64,000 bases of DNA, taken from assembly GCF_025231485.1 (NCBI RefSeq), contig NZ_CP104003.1, positions 2,418,001 to 2,482,000 of the forward strand, in the 5' to 3' direction. Position 1 is the first letter of the stretch, and each line of letters begins with the position of its first letter. Below are positions 1-8,772 of this stretch, piece by piece. The translations under genes were made by a program, and so were the position numbers. Under the pieces are notes generated by a model. That model saw only the letters and a program-made list of their open reading frames with translations. It was not told where the DNA came from and ran no database searches. Source of the stretch: Salinirubellus salinus (GTDB lineage: Archaea; Halobacteriota; Halobacteria; Halobacteriales; Haloarculaceae).

Positions 1-463
1 CGTGATGAACTTCGTCGTGCTCGGGCTGGTGTTCACGACCATCGCGGCGCCCGCCGCCCGGTCGAGCATCGACCCCGCCGCGTTCGAGCAGGTGCTCGGC
101 GCCTCTACGAACATCGTCGCCGGCTCGCTCGTCGCCTACCTCGTCAGTCAGAACTGGGACGTGTTCGTCTTCCACGCGCTCCGGGACGCCACGGACGGGG
201 AGTACCTCTGGCTCCGCAACGTCGGGTCGACGGCCACGAGCCAGTTGCTAGACACGGTCATCTTCGTCGGCATCGCGTTCTACCTCCTGCCGAACGTCGC
301 GGGCATCGGCCCGCAGCTCCCGACGAGCGTGGTGCTGGGGCTGATGGTCGGCCAGTACGTTCTGAAACTCGGCATCGCCGTCCTCGACACCCCGTTCGTC
401 TACCTCGTCGTTCGAGCGGTCCGGGGGAGCGAAGCCGGCCACGAGAGCCCGATTCTGGGGTAG
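1..463 (+). CDS. Queuosine precursor transporter, YhhQ/VUT family (5' partial)
   Basis: Integral membrane protein of the VUT/YhhQ family, which imports 7-deazaguanine precursors; in archaea these feed archaeosine or queuosine modification of tRNA. Only the C-terminal 153 or so residues are in the window, and the reading frame is open to the left edge, so the true start lies upstream. Visible family signatures are SQNWDVFVFHALRDAT (the conserved QxxDVxxF motif) and WLRNVGSTATSQLLDT, followed by two hydrophobic segments (IFVGIAFYLLPNVAG and VLGLMVGQYVLKLGIAVLDTPFVYL). The family assignment rests on these motifs. The substrate is inferred from the family. Confidence 0.85.
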   Translation, partial: VMNFVVLGLVFTTIAAPAARSSIDPAAFEQVLGASTNIVAGSLVAYLVSQNWDVFVFHALRDATDGEYLWLRNVGSTATSQLLDTVIFVGIAFYLLPNVAGIGPQLPTSVVLGLMVGQYVLKLGIAVLDTPFVYLVVRAVRGSEAGHESPILG

Positions 464-468
464 TCTCT

Positions 469-927
469 TCAGACGACCAATCCAGACAAGCTGAGGAAGG
501 TCACAATAGCAATCAGGATGAGAATCCACGAGACAGCCACGAGCTTCCGAATTCGGTTATTCCGTCTCCCAGTGTCTTCCAGCTTGGTGGCATACATATC
601 TACTACTTCTTCGTCCGAGAACTGGCCGTCACGGATGTCGCGAACGTCTTGACCATCGCTCCCGAGCCACCAACTGATAGAAAGATATCCGTAGACACCA
701 ACACCTAGTCCGGCAGTCAGTAGCACCAGCGACGCCACCATAGCGTTACCCCCTCCCGCGTAGGCCGGGAGACGGCTTGCACCCACAAGGAGGGTTCCGA
801 GCAGCAGCGTCGTTTTGATAGCGTCCACACAGTCGTTAGAGAGGCTCTCCGAGTGCGAAACCATCAGACTGAGAGTCCGCCTCCCCTCCTCCAGAGAGCG
901 TTCCACGCGGTGGTCGCGTTTGCTCAT
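469..927 (-). CDS. Hypothetical membrane protein, three predicted TM helices
   Basis: A 152-aa protein I do not recognise. The N-terminus is charged (about 35 residues). Two hydrophobic segments follow (about residues 38-55 and 62-84), then a soluble loop rich in D and R, and a C-terminal helix (about 128-152) that ends the protein. It is convergent with the transporter on its left, with only 5 nt between stop codons. It lies upstream of and co-directional with nothing obvious. Its sequence is visibly richer in A and T than both neighbours, which may indicate acquisition. A TATA-like stretch (ttctaaatga on the minus strand, near 937-946) precedes the start. Confidence 0.6.
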   Translation of the reverse strand: MSKRDHRVERSLEEGRRTLSLMVSHSESLSNDCVDAIKTTLLLGTLLVGASRLPAYAGGGNAMVASLVLLTAGLGVGVYGYLSISWWLGSDGQDVRDIRDGQFSDEEVVDMYATKLEDTGRRNNRIRKLVAVSWILILIAIVTFLSLSGLVV

Positions 928-986
928 TGAATCCTCATTTAGAAGGAATAGTAATGGGCCTGACGGGTACAGTGAGTTGGTCGTAC

Positions 987-1745
987 TCAGTCCACCCGCT
1001 CCGCGAACCCGAACCGCGGTTTCACGTCCACCACCGTCACCTGCACCTCCTCACCCGTCTCCGTGCCGGGGACGAACAACGTGAACCCCTCCACCTTCGC
1101 GATGCCGTCGCCCTCGCTGCCCACGTCCTCGATGGTGACCGCCAGTTCGTCGCCGGTCCGGACCGGCGCCGTGAGGTGGTTCTTCGCCACGAGGAACAGC
1201 TCCGAGGAGGAGTCTCGTGAGGCCTCGGGGTGGATCGCCCGGACGTACTCGAACTCCGCCTCCATGTCCGTCCGAAGTCGGCCCGTGTCGGGACCCTCGA
1301 ACACCTTCACCGCGAGGTCACCGCCACCCTCGAGGACCTCCAGCGCCGTCTCGAACGCCTGCCGGGCGAGGTACACGGAGCGAGCGTGGTCGACGCTGTA
1401 CTCGCCGGTCATGTTCGGCGCCATGTCCGAGAGCACCACGTCGGCCTTCCCGACCCGCTCGACGACCTCGGCGCGCGTGTCCTCGTCGGTCATGTCGCCG
1501 CGGATGGTCTCCACGCCGTCGATGTCGTCGATGCGCTGGAGGTCCACGCCGAGGACGCTTCCGGAGTCGCCGACGAGCTCCGTCGCCACCTGGAGCCACC
1601 CGCCGGGGGCGGCCCCGAGGTCGACGACGGTGTCACCGGGCTGGACGATGCCGGTCTCCTCGTGGAGTTGTTTGAGCTTGTAGGCGGCGCGAGAGCGGTA
1701 GCCCTCCTGTTTCGCGCGGTTGTAGTAATCGTCCTTGCGAGTCAT
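987..1745 (-). CDS. rlmE: 23S rRNA (uridine-2'-O-)-methyltransferase RlmE with C-terminal TRAM domain
   Basis: Methylates the 2'-OH of a conserved A-loop uridine of 23S rRNA (Um2552 in E. coli numbering) using S-adenosylmethionine. The 252-aa protein has the RrmJ/FtsJ fold. Visible features are the N-terminal YRSRAAYKL segment with catalytic Lys23, the SAM-binding motif VVDLGAAPGGW (about residues 40-50), LSDMAPNMTG with the catalytic Asp, LAVKVFEG with the second Lys, and SSSELFLV with the Glu of the K-D-K-E tetrad. The last 60 or so residues form a TRAM RNA-binding domain (GDELAVTIEDVGSEGDGIAKVEGFT region), a fusion usual in haloarchaea. I chose the ATG at 1745 over an in-frame extension because MTRKDDYYNRAK is the family N-terminus. 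Confidence 0.95.
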   Translation of the reverse strand: MTRKDDYYNRAKQEGYRSRAAYKLKQLHEETGIVQPGDTVVDLGAAPGGWLQVATELVGDSGSVLGVDLQRIDDIDGVETIRGDMTDEDTRAEVVERVGKADVVLSDMAPNMTGEYSVDHARSVYLARQAFETALEVLEGGGDLAVKVFEGPDTGRLRTDMEAEFEYVRAIHPEASRDSSSELFLVAKNHLTAPVRTGDELAVTIEDVGSEGDGIAKVEGFTLFVPGTETGEEVQVTVVDVKPRFGFAERVD

Positions 1746-1858
1746 TCGTTGGGAGCAGTTGTCTGTGTGGCCTGATACGCCCTTCGGGACGGGCGGGGCC
1801 GTGCCGCGCCTCGGCACGGAGATAGATTTAACAGACGGCGTCCGGTCGGTCTGCATAC

Positions 1859-2611
1859 ATGTCGACCAGTACCATCCGTGGGACCGTCAGCGGGCTGGGG
1901 TATCGGGCGAATCCGGCGTTCGCCGCCGGGGCGGTGGGCGTCGCCGTCGTCGCGGTGGTGTACGCGCTCACGACGGCGACCGTCCAGCACCACACCTACG
2001 TCCACGTGATGACGGGCGTGCTCTGGACGGGCACCGACCTGTTCATGGGCGCGGTGCTCGGGCCGGTCATCGGTGGCCTCGACGAGGAGCAGAGCGCGGC
2101 CGTCTTCCAGCGACTCACGCCGAAGACGGCGTTCCTGCTCCCGTCGCTGGCGTTCGTCACCATCGCCACGGGAATCACGCTCGCCCAGCGACTGGGGCTG
2201 TTCCCGAACTCGGAGGCGTGGCTCGCGCTGTTCACCGCCGTCAACCTGATTCCCGTGTTCCTGCTGCTGGGCTGGCGGCTGGATGCGTGGCGCGACCGGC
2301 GCTGGCAGGCCGCCTTCGCCGTCGTCACCGTCGGGTCGCTCGCGTGGGTCGGGCTGACCGTCGGGGACCTCCAGCCGACGAACGAACTCGTCTTGCTCGC
2401 ACTCGGTCTCGTCACCGTCCTGTCGGTGCAGGGCTTCGGCTTCCTGCTCCCCGGTGAACTCCGGATGTTCCGGCAGATGGTCTCCGAGGACCCGGACACG
2501 AGCGTCATCAACGCTATCGGTCACCAGAACGCCAAACTCGGCGGCGTGCAGGGGCTGTTCCAGCTCGCGCTGATACTCGTGATGGTCTACCTCCGGTACG
2601 GCGGCGTCTGA
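1859..2611 (+). CDS. Predicted polytopic membrane protein, DUF2269/CopD-like
   Basis: A 250-aa integral membrane protein with about seven hydrophobic segments. The sequence VHVMTGVLWTGTDLFMGAVLGP, with a His and Trp in a membrane helix followed by a conserved acidic residue, resembles DUF2269/CopD-like proteins of haloarchaea. The exact function is not known, and I infer only a membrane role. It is divergent from rlmE, with starts 113 bp apart. A TATA-like element (gatttaac, about 1826-1833) sits about 28 bp before the ATG, which suggests a leaderless transcript. The C-terminal part contains INAIGHQNAKLGGVQGLFQ before the last helix. Confidence 0.55.
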   Translation: MSTSTIRGTVSGLGYRANPAFAAGAVGVAVVAVVYALTTATVQHHTYVHVMTGVLWTGTDLFMGAVLGPVIGGLDEEQSAAVFQRLTPKTAFLLPSLAFVTIATGITLAQRLGLFPNSEAWLALFTAVNLIPVFLLLGWRLDAWRDRRWQAAFAVVTVGSLAWVGLTVGDLQPTNELVLLALGLVTVLSVQGFGFLLPGELRMFRQMVSEDPDTSVINAIGHQNAKLGGVQGLFQLALILVMVYLRYGGV

Positions 2612-2735
2612 ACGTCCTGGCGGGCGCGACGGGCTCAGGTCGTGGCCCGACGGGAGCGCGAGAGTCGGCGGCTGTGCGGGCCAACACGGTTAACCGCGCT
2701 GGCGGCGAGGGGTCGCCAGTGCGACCACCAGCCGT

Positions 2736-4127
2736 ATGACCCAGACAGCGTCGATGGGCGTGTTGCTCGACCACGCTCAGGACATCGTCGTCCTCCTGGA
2801 CGAGACGGGGACCTTCACGTACGCGAACGCGGCCGTCGACCGGAACCTCGGCTGGGACCCGGAGACGCTCGTCGGCGAGAGTGCCTTCGACTACGTCCAC
2901 CGCGAGGACTTCGACGACGTGGCCGAGACGTTCCGGCGGACCATCGAGAGCGACTCGTTCGCCGAGCGGACGGTCGAACACCGGTTCCGGGCCGCCGACG
3001 GCTCCTGGGTCTGGCTCGAGAGCCGGATGTCGAACCTGACCGACGAGCAACTGGAGGGGTACGTGGTGAGTTCGCGCGACATCACGGACCGGGTGGTGGC
3101 CCAGCGCGAACGCCGGGAGACCGCGGCTCGCCTCCGAGAGATCGCGGCCACGACCGGCGACGTCCTCTGGATGTTCGACGGCGACTGGTCCGAACTCCTG
3201 TTCGTCAACCCCGCCTACGAGGCGATATACGGGGGGTGCATCGACGAGCTGGAGCGCGACCCGCAGTCGTTCCTCGACACCGTCCACCCCGACGACGTGT
3301 CTGCGGTCGAGCTGGCGATGAGACGACTCTCCACGGGCGAGGCCGTCGACGTGGAGTACCGGGTGGACCCGGAGACGGACTACGGGACGTGGGTCTGGGT
3401 GCAGGCGCAGCCCCTCGTCGTGGACGACGAGGTCGTCCACATCACCGGGTTCGCCCGCGACGTGACCGACCGCCGGCGTCGTGAGCGACAACTGCGCGTG
3501 ATGGACAACCTCCTCCGACACAACCTCCGCAACGACCTGAACGTCATCCAGGCCCACGCCGACCTCGTCGGGAACGGGGAGGCCGACGTGACCGAGTCGG
3601 TGGCCGTCATCCGCCGGACCGCCGACGCCCTGCTGGCGAGCGCGGAGAAGCAGCGTGACCTCATCGCCTACCTCACCGGTGACGTGACCCCGGGGCGGGT
3701 CGACGTGGCGGAGATGGCAGCACGGGCCGCCAGCACCGTCCGCCAGCGGTTCCCGGCGGCGGCGATATCGGTGGCGACGCCGGACGCCGCCCCCGCCGTC
3801 GCGCTGGGCGAGGTGGAGTTCGCCCTGACCGAACTGCTCGAGAACGCGGTCCAGCACGCCGACGACTCGCCCGAGGTGACCGTCGAGGTCTCGGTGGACG
3901 CCGACGCACTCACCGTCACCGTCGCCGACCGCGCCAGCCCAATCCCCGAGTTCGAGTCGAGCGTCCTCGCGGGCGACCACGAGATGTCCGACATCTACCA
4001 CAGCACTGGACTGGGGCTGTGGCTCGTCTACTGGGTGGTCGACCTCTCGGGCGGTCGTGTCGCGGTGGAGGAGCGGGCGAGCGGTGGGAATCGGGTCGTC
4101 GTCCACCTGCCGGCCGCCGGGGACTGA
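2736..4127 (+). CDS. PAS-PAS sensor histidine kinase (haloarchaeal type)
   Basis: Cytoplasmic two-component sensor kinase of 463 aa. No transmembrane segment is visible. PAS domain 1 covers about residues 8-120 and PAS domain 2 about 135-250; both end in the PAC-type signature SRDITDR or ARDVTDRRRRE. The dimerisation/phosphoacceptor segment is DNLLRHNLRNDLNVIQAH with His262 as the likely phosphorylated residue. The ATPase domain follows with ELLENAVQHAD (N box) and STGLGLWLVYWVV (G2 box). The usual DxGxG of the G1 box is replaced by DRASPIP, which is unusual. No response regulator is adjacent. The signal sensed cannot be deduced. Confidence 0.88.
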   Translation: MTQTASMGVLLDHAQDIVVLLDETGTFTYANAAVDRNLGWDPETLVGESAFDYVHREDFDDVAETFRRTIESDSFAERTVEHRFRAADGSWVWLESRMSNLTDEQLEGYVVSSRDITDRVVAQRERRETAARLREIAATTGDVLWMFDGDWSELLFVNPAYEAIYGGCIDELERDPQSFLDTVHPDDVSAVELAMRRLSTGEAVDVEYRVDPETDYGTWVWVQAQPLVVDDEVVHITGFARDVTDRRRRERQLRVMDNLLRHNLRNDLNVIQAHADLVGNGEADVTESVAVIRRTADALLASAEKQRDLIAYLTGDVTPGRVDVAEMAARAASTVRQRFPAAAISVATPDAAPAVALGEVEFALTELLENAVQHADDSPEVTVEVSVDADALTVTVADRASPIPEFESSVLAGDHEMSDIYHSTGLGLWLVYWVVDLSGGRVAVEERASGGNRVVVHLPAAGD

Positions 4128-4164
4128 GAGAAGAGGGCAGGCGAGGCGCCGAGGCGCCGGGCGT

Positions 4165-5955
4165 TCAGCTCAGCTGCTCGAACTCGCCGAGCAGGTCGTC
4201 GTAGGCGTCGATGGCGGCCTCGACGGGGGCCGAGGAGGCCATGTCCACGCCGGCCCCACGCAGGAGTTCGAGCGGGTACGCACGGGACCCGGACCGGAGG
4301 AACTCGAGGTACGCCTCGGCGGCGGACTCGCCCTCGGCCTCGATGTTCTGGACGATGGCGTTCGCCGCCGAGATGCCGGTGGCGTACTGGTAGACGTAGA
4401 ACGAGTAGTAGAAGTGTGGGATGCGCATCCACTCGCGGGCGATGCGCTCGTCCACGTCGGCCGGCGCGTAGAACTCCGCCTTCAGATCGCCGTACACCTC
4501 GTCACAGACGTCCGGGGTGATGGCCTCGCCGGCCTCGCTCAGTTCGTGGACCTGCTGTTCGAAGTCCGCGAACATCGTCTGTCGGAACAGCGTCGAACGG
4601 AACCGCTCGAGGTACTCGTCGAGGACGTGCCGGCGAAGGGTCTCGTCCTCGACCGTCTCGAGCAGGTGGTTCGTCAGGAGCGCCTCGTTGACCGTGGAGG
4701 CCACCTCGGCGGTGAAGATCTCGTAGCCGGAGTAGACGTAGGGCTGGTGCTCGCTGGTCAGCTCCGAGTGCATCGAGTGGCCGAGTTCGTGGGCCAGCGT
4801 GTAGAGCGAGGTCACGTCGTCCTGGTAGTTCATCAGGATGAACGGCTGTGAGTCGTAGGTCCCGGAGGAGTAGGCGCCCGAGCGCTTGTTCTCCGTCTCG
4901 TAGACGTCGACCCAGCGCGACTCCAGCCCCTCGGCCATCCGGGACTGGTAGGCCTCGCCGAGCGGTTCGACGGCCTCGACGACCCACGCTTTGGCCTGCT
5001 CGTACTCGATGTCGGGGGCCTTCGAGTCCGTGAGCGGGGCGTAGAGGTCCCACATCTTCAGTTCGTCCACGCCGAGGCGGTCACGCTTCAGGTCGGCGTG
5101 GCGGTGGAGCACCGAGAGGTGCTCGTGGACCGCCTCGACGAGGTTGTCGTACACCTCCGTCGGGACGTTCGGGCCGTCGAGACTCGCCTCGCGGGCGGTG
5201 TCGTAGTTCCGCGCGCGAGCCATCTTCACGTCCTTGCGCACGGAGTTCTTGAACGCGGTACCGATGGCGTTCCGGTAGTCGGCCCACTCGTCGTAGAACG
5301 CCTCGTAGGCCCGCTGGCGGTAGTCCCGGTCCCCGTGTTTCTGGATGACGGTGAAGTTCGAGAGCGTGATGCGCTTCTCCTCGCCCGCCGGCGTCTCGAT
5401 GGCGGGGAACGTCATGTCCGCGTTCGTCAGCATGTTGTAGACGTCACCGCCGGCACCGGTCACCTCCGAGAGGTCGGCGAGGAGTTCCTCCACCTCGGGC
5501 GAGCGGGTGTGCGGTTTCATCCGCAGCACGTCGTCGAAGTAGTGCTCGTACCGCTCCAGTTCGGGTTCCTCGTCGACGAACGCGTGGAGGGCAGAGCGGG
5601 TCGACTGCTGGAGTTCGGGCTCGACGAACGAGGCCGCGGAGGAGGCCTGCGAGCCGAGCGACTGGGCGCGGGCCGAGAGCGCCTGGTACTGCTGGTTCGC
5701 GGTGTCCTCGTCGCTGCGCATCCGGGCGTAGGCCGAGACGTTCGACACCTCGCGCATGAGCTCCTCGCGGAGTTCGAGCAGTTCCAGCAGGGTGTCGGCC
5801 GACTCGGTGACACGGCCCTCGTAGGCGCGCAGGTCGTCCAGTCGGTCCTCGACGCGCTCGTAGGCGTCCTCCCACGCCTCGTCGTCCGCGTACATCGACT
5901 CGAGGTCCCACTTGTACTCCTCGTCCAGTTCGCTCCGGTCGGGAACCGTACTCAT
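4165..5955 (-). CDS. pepF: Oligoendopeptidase F, M3 family zinc metallopeptidase
   Basis: Cytoplasmic zinc peptidase of 596 aa that cleaves short oligopeptides. The length and layout match PepF: an N-terminal helical domain (residues 1-200 or so), then the catalytic domain with TLAHELGHSMHSEL, where His389, Glu390 and His393 form the HExxH zinc motif. The downstream glutamate ligand lies in the YEIFTAEVASTVNEALL segment. The ATG at 5955 was chosen because MSTVPDRSELDEEYKWDLESMY is the family N-terminus; the frame also opens upstream to 5988. The gene is convergent with the histidine kinase (37 nt between stops) and divergent from the M28 peptidase. Confidence 0.95.
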   Translation of the reverse strand: MSTVPDRSELDEEYKWDLESMYADDEAWEDAYERVEDRLDDLRAYEGRVTESADTLLELLELREELMREVSNVSAYARMRSDEDTANQQYQALSARAQSLGSQASSAASFVEPELQQSTRSALHAFVDEEPELERYEHYFDDVLRMKPHTRSPEVEELLADLSEVTGAGGDVYNMLTNADMTFPAIETPAGEEKRITLSNFTVIQKHGDRDYRQRAYEAFYDEWADYRNAIGTAFKNSVRKDVKMARARNYDTAREASLDGPNVPTEVYDNLVEAVHEHLSVLHRHADLKRDRLGVDELKMWDLYAPLTDSKAPDIEYEQAKAWVVEAVEPLGEAYQSRMAEGLESRWVDVYETENKRSGAYSSGTYDSQPFILMNYQDDVTSLYTLAHELGHSMHSELTSEHQPYVYSGYEIFTAEVASTVNEALLTNHLLETVEDETLRRHVLDEYLERFRSTLFRQTMFADFEQQVHELSEAGEAITPDVCDEVYGDLKAEFYAPADVDERIAREWMRIPHFYYSFYVYQYATGISAANAIVQNIEAEGESAAEAYLEFLRSGSRAYPLELLRGAGVDMASSAPVEAAIDAYDDLLGEFEQLS

Positions 5956-6055
5956 GCACCCGGATTCGGGGTCACGGCGTGTAAACACATCGGGAGGACC
6001 CCGGACCCAGCCGCGCTACCCGACCGCTCTTTGTCCACGCGCCCCTCGGCCCGCC

Positions 6056-7399
6056 ATGGACGACACCGCCGAGCGACTCCTCGGGTTGGCATTCACCGAC
6101 GCCTACCCGGCGTCGTTCCTCGCGGCCCTGACAGACGTGGAGAACCGGATGGGCGGGCACCCCGGCGAGCGACGGGCGGCTGGCATCGTCGCCGACGCCC
6201 TCGACCAGTCCGTCGGCGGCGCCCGCGAGGAACCGTTCGACATCCGTCGGTGGACCCGCGGGGCGACCGACCTGGCCGCCGGTCCCGCCACCGGCCGGAC
6301 GCGACAGTTCGACGCCGTCGCGCTCCCGTACTCGCCGCCTGCGGACCTCCGGGCGCCGCTGGTCGACGCGGGCTACGGCACGCCCGCCGAACTCGACGAC
6401 GTCGACGTCAGCGGCGGTATCGTGCTGGCCGAGCAGGGTGGCGAGGGTGACCGGCACGCCCACCGGATGGAGAAGTTCGGGCACGCCGCCGCCGCGGGCG
6501 CCGAGGCGTTCGTCCTCGTCAACGACACCGAGGGGAGCCTCCCGGTCACCGGCACCCTCCGGTTCGGCGACGAGGCGGCCATCCCCGGCATCGGCGTCTC
6601 GTACGAGACGGGCGAGCGACTCCGGCGCTACGCCGCGGACGGCGGCGAGGCGACGCTCCGCGTCGACGCCCGGACCGAGGACGGCACCGCGCGGAACGTC
6701 GTGGCGACGAATCCGGGGGCCGGCGAACGCGAGGGGACCGTCCTCGTCGTCGCGCACTACGACGCACACGACGTGGGCGAGGGAGCGCTCGACAACGGCT
6801 GTGGCGCCACCATCCTCGTCGAGACGGCCCGCCTGCTCGCTGACGTCGACCTCCCGAGCGACGTGACGTTCGCCGCCGTCTCCTGCGAGGAGACGGGGCT
6901 ACTGGGGAGTCACGCGCTCGCCGACGAACTCGACGTCGGGGACCTGCGAGCGGTCGTCAACGTCGACGGCGCCGGCCGGGCACGCAACCTGAAGGCGTAC
7001 ACGCACGGCTCCGAGGCGGTCGAGTCGCTGGCACGCGACGTGGGCGTGGCCGCCGACCACCCCGTCGCCATCGAGACCCGACCGCACCCCTACAGCGACC
7101 ACTGGCCGTTCCTCCGTGCGGGCGTGCCGAGCCTCCAGTTGCACAGCCGGCCGGCCGACGACCACCAGCAGTGGGGACCGCGCGGCAAGCCCGTGGTCCA
7201 CACCCGCGCCGACACCTTCGACAAGGTGGAGGTCCGCGACGTGCGCGAGCACGCCGGCCTCACGGCGTTGCTGGTCCGCGAACTGGCCCGGCGCGAGCGC
7301 CCGCCGCGGCTCGACACGGCGGTCCTCGCCGAGCAGTTGCGCGAAGCCGACGCCGAACACGGGATGCGCGCGGCCGGCGTCTGGCCCGAGGGCTGGTAG
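6056..7399 (+). CDS. M28 family zinc aminopeptidase with PA-type insert
   Basis: Predicted metallo-aminopeptidase of 447 aa. The co-catalytic zinc ligands expected for family M28 are visible in order: VVAHYDAHD (His and Asp), ALDNGCGA (bridging Asp), SCEETGLLG (catalytic and ligand Glu pair), VVNVDGAG (Asp) and SLQLHSR (His). An insert of about residues 90-210 with VDVSGGIVLAEQGGEG, FGHAAAAGAEAFVLVND and IPGIGVSYETGERL is typical of the protease-associated domain. No signal peptide is seen, so a cytoplasmic enzyme is likely. The start at 6056 was chosen over the longer frame because upstream residues are not protein-like and the gene is divergent from pepF. Confidence 0.88.
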   Translation: MDDTAERLLGLAFTDAYPASFLAALTDVENRMGGHPGERRAAGIVADALDQSVGGAREEPFDIRRWTRGATDLAAGPATGRTRQFDAVALPYSPPADLRAPLVDAGYGTPAELDDVDVSGGIVLAEQGGEGDRHAHRMEKFGHAAAAGAEAFVLVNDTEGSLPVTGTLRFGDEAAIPGIGVSYETGERLRRYAADGGEATLRVDARTEDGTARNVVATNPGAGEREGTVLVVAHYDAHDVGEGALDNGCGATILVETARLLADVDLPSDVTFAAVSCEETGLLGSHALADELDVGDLRAVVNVDGAGRARNLKAYTHGSEAVESLARDVGVAADHPVAIETRPHPYSDHWPFLRAGVPSLQLHSRPADDHQQWGPRGKPVVHTRADTFDKVEVRDVREHAGLTALLVRELARRERPPRLDTAVLAEQLREADAEHGMRAAGVWPEGW

Positions 7400-8206
7400 T
7401 CACTCGACGTCGAGCGCGTCGCCGACGGTGCCGAACGTCCGGGCACGCGTCGCGGCGTCGACCCGCCGCTCCTCGAACACCTCGCGGGCGCTCGCGGCCG
7501 CCTCGCCGTCGACGACGAACGAGCAGTCGGGGTAGGTCACGTCGAGGAGCACCAGCCCCGCTGGAGGGGCCGGCGGGACGCCGTCCGCACCGGAGAGCGG
7601 GTCGGGCGCGAGCACGCGGTCGACGAACGAGACCGGGCGCTCGCCGCGGGCGACGAGTGCCACGAGCGAGACGACCCGGCGCACCAGTTGCCGGGCGAAC
7701 CCCTGCGCCCGCAGGTCGAACGTGAGGAACGCGCCGTCGCGCTCGACCGAGACGGCGAGGTCACGGACCGTCCCCTCGGCGTCGAGTGTGAGGTCGTGGA
7801 AGTCGTGGCGACCGGAGAGTCCGTCGCAGGCCGCGCGAGCGCGGGCGTCGTCGACCGCGTCGGCGGGGGCGTAGAGGTGGTAGCGGTACACTCGCTCGGT
7901 CGCGTCGTAGCGCGCGCTGAACCCCTCGTCCACGTCGGCGTGTGCCCACGCCCGTATCGACGCCGGGAGCCGACTGTTCAGCGCACGCGGCGTGAGCCAC
8001 TCGGGCGCCGCGAGCGCGACGGTCTGGGCGAGCGCCGAGACCCCACGGTCCGTGCGTCCGGCGGCGGCGTACCCCTCGGGTTTCCCCTCCGCGACGCCGA
8101 GGTCCGCGAGCGCGCCGAACAACTCGTCCTCGACGGTCTGACCGTGTGGCTGGCGCTGGAAACCGCGGTAGCAGGTGCCGTCGTAGGCGAGGCGGTAGGC
8201 GCGCAC
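7400..8206 (-). CDS. truA: tRNA pseudouridine synthase A
   Basis: Converts uridines at positions 38-40 of the tRNA anticodon arm to pseudouridine. The 268-aa protein starts MRAYRLAYDGTCYRGFQRQP, the canonical TruA opening, and has the catalytic Asp in GRTDRGVSALAQ. FSARYDATERVYRYHL is the conserved central motif and GFARQLVRRVVSLV the C-terminal one. Its stop codon abuts that of the M28 peptidase exactly (7399/7400). It is the last gene of a minus-strand run hisS-lipoprotein-cupin-truA with short gaps. Confidence 0.96.
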   Translation of the reverse strand: MRAYRLAYDGTCYRGFQRQPHGQTVEDELFGALADLGVAEGKPEGYAAAGRTDRGVSALAQTVALAAPEWLTPRALNSRLPASIRAWAHADVDEGFSARYDATERVYRYHLYAPADAVDDARARAACDGLSGRHDFHDLTLDAEGTVRDLAVSVERDGAFLTFDLRAQGFARQLVRRVVSLVALVARGERPVSFVDRVLAPDPLSGADGVPPAPPAGLVLLDVTYPDCSFVVDGEAAASAREVFEERRVDAATRARTFGTVGDALDVE

Positions 8207-8230
8207 GACTCTGGGGACGGCGGGGAGGGC

Positions 8231-8728
8231 TTAGTCGTTGACGCCACCGAGGTCGGCCCCACAGCCGGGGCAGACGAACCGCTCGTCGTCGAGCCGGGCG
8301 TCCCGGTCGTGGTCGCAGTCGGGACAGGCGTCGGGGACCGGCGGCAGGCGGTCGAACGGGAACCGGAGGTCGTCGCTCCCCGGTGGGGCCCCGATGGCGA
8401 GCAGGGTCGCGGGGCGGTCGCTCGCGTTCCGCCCGCGCTGGAGGTCGCCGGGCGTGAATCGGACCGCCTCGCCGGCCGCGACGGTCAGGTCGACCGTCTC
8501 CTCGTCGCCGAGCGGTCGGGCCTCGAAGGTGACCGCGCCGTCCAGCACGACGAACACCTCCTCCTGGTCGCCGTGGCCGTGGAGCGTGTCTGCCAGCGCC
8601 TCGCCCGGCCCGAGCGTGTAGCGGTTGAGCGCGACGTCGGTCGCCCCGAGCGCCGCCCCGACCTCGCGGCGCGGTGCCGCGTCCGGGAGGTCGACGGCGT
8701 CGACATCGTCGACACGGACTCGGTTCAC
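8231..8728 (-). CDS. Cupin-domain protein with C-terminal zinc ribbon
   Basis: A 165-aa protein. The N-terminal 115 residues form a small beta-barrel cupin: ADTLHGHGDQEEVFVVLDGAVTF gives the first cupin motif with His and Glu ligands, and AGEAVRFTPGDLQRG the second. The C-terminal 35 residues carry two CxxC pairs (CPDCDHD and CPGCGADLGG), a rubredoxin-like zinc ribbon. The substrate is unknown. It is co-directional with truA (24 nt downstream) and the lipoprotein gene upstream (44 nt), so an operon with truA is possible. The start codon is the ATG at 8728. Confidence 0.75.
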   Translation of the reverse strand: MNRVRVDDVDAVDLPDAAPRREVGAALGATDVALNRYTLGPGEALADTLHGHGDQEEVFVVLDGAVTFEARPLGDEETVDLTVAAGEAVRFTPGDLQRGRNASDRPATLLAIGAPPGSDDLRFPFDRLPPVPDACPDCDHDRDARLDDERFVCPGCGADLGGVND

Positions 8729-8772
8729 GACTGGCGTCGGCCGCCCGAGGGGAAAAGTGCTGTCGGGGGGCG

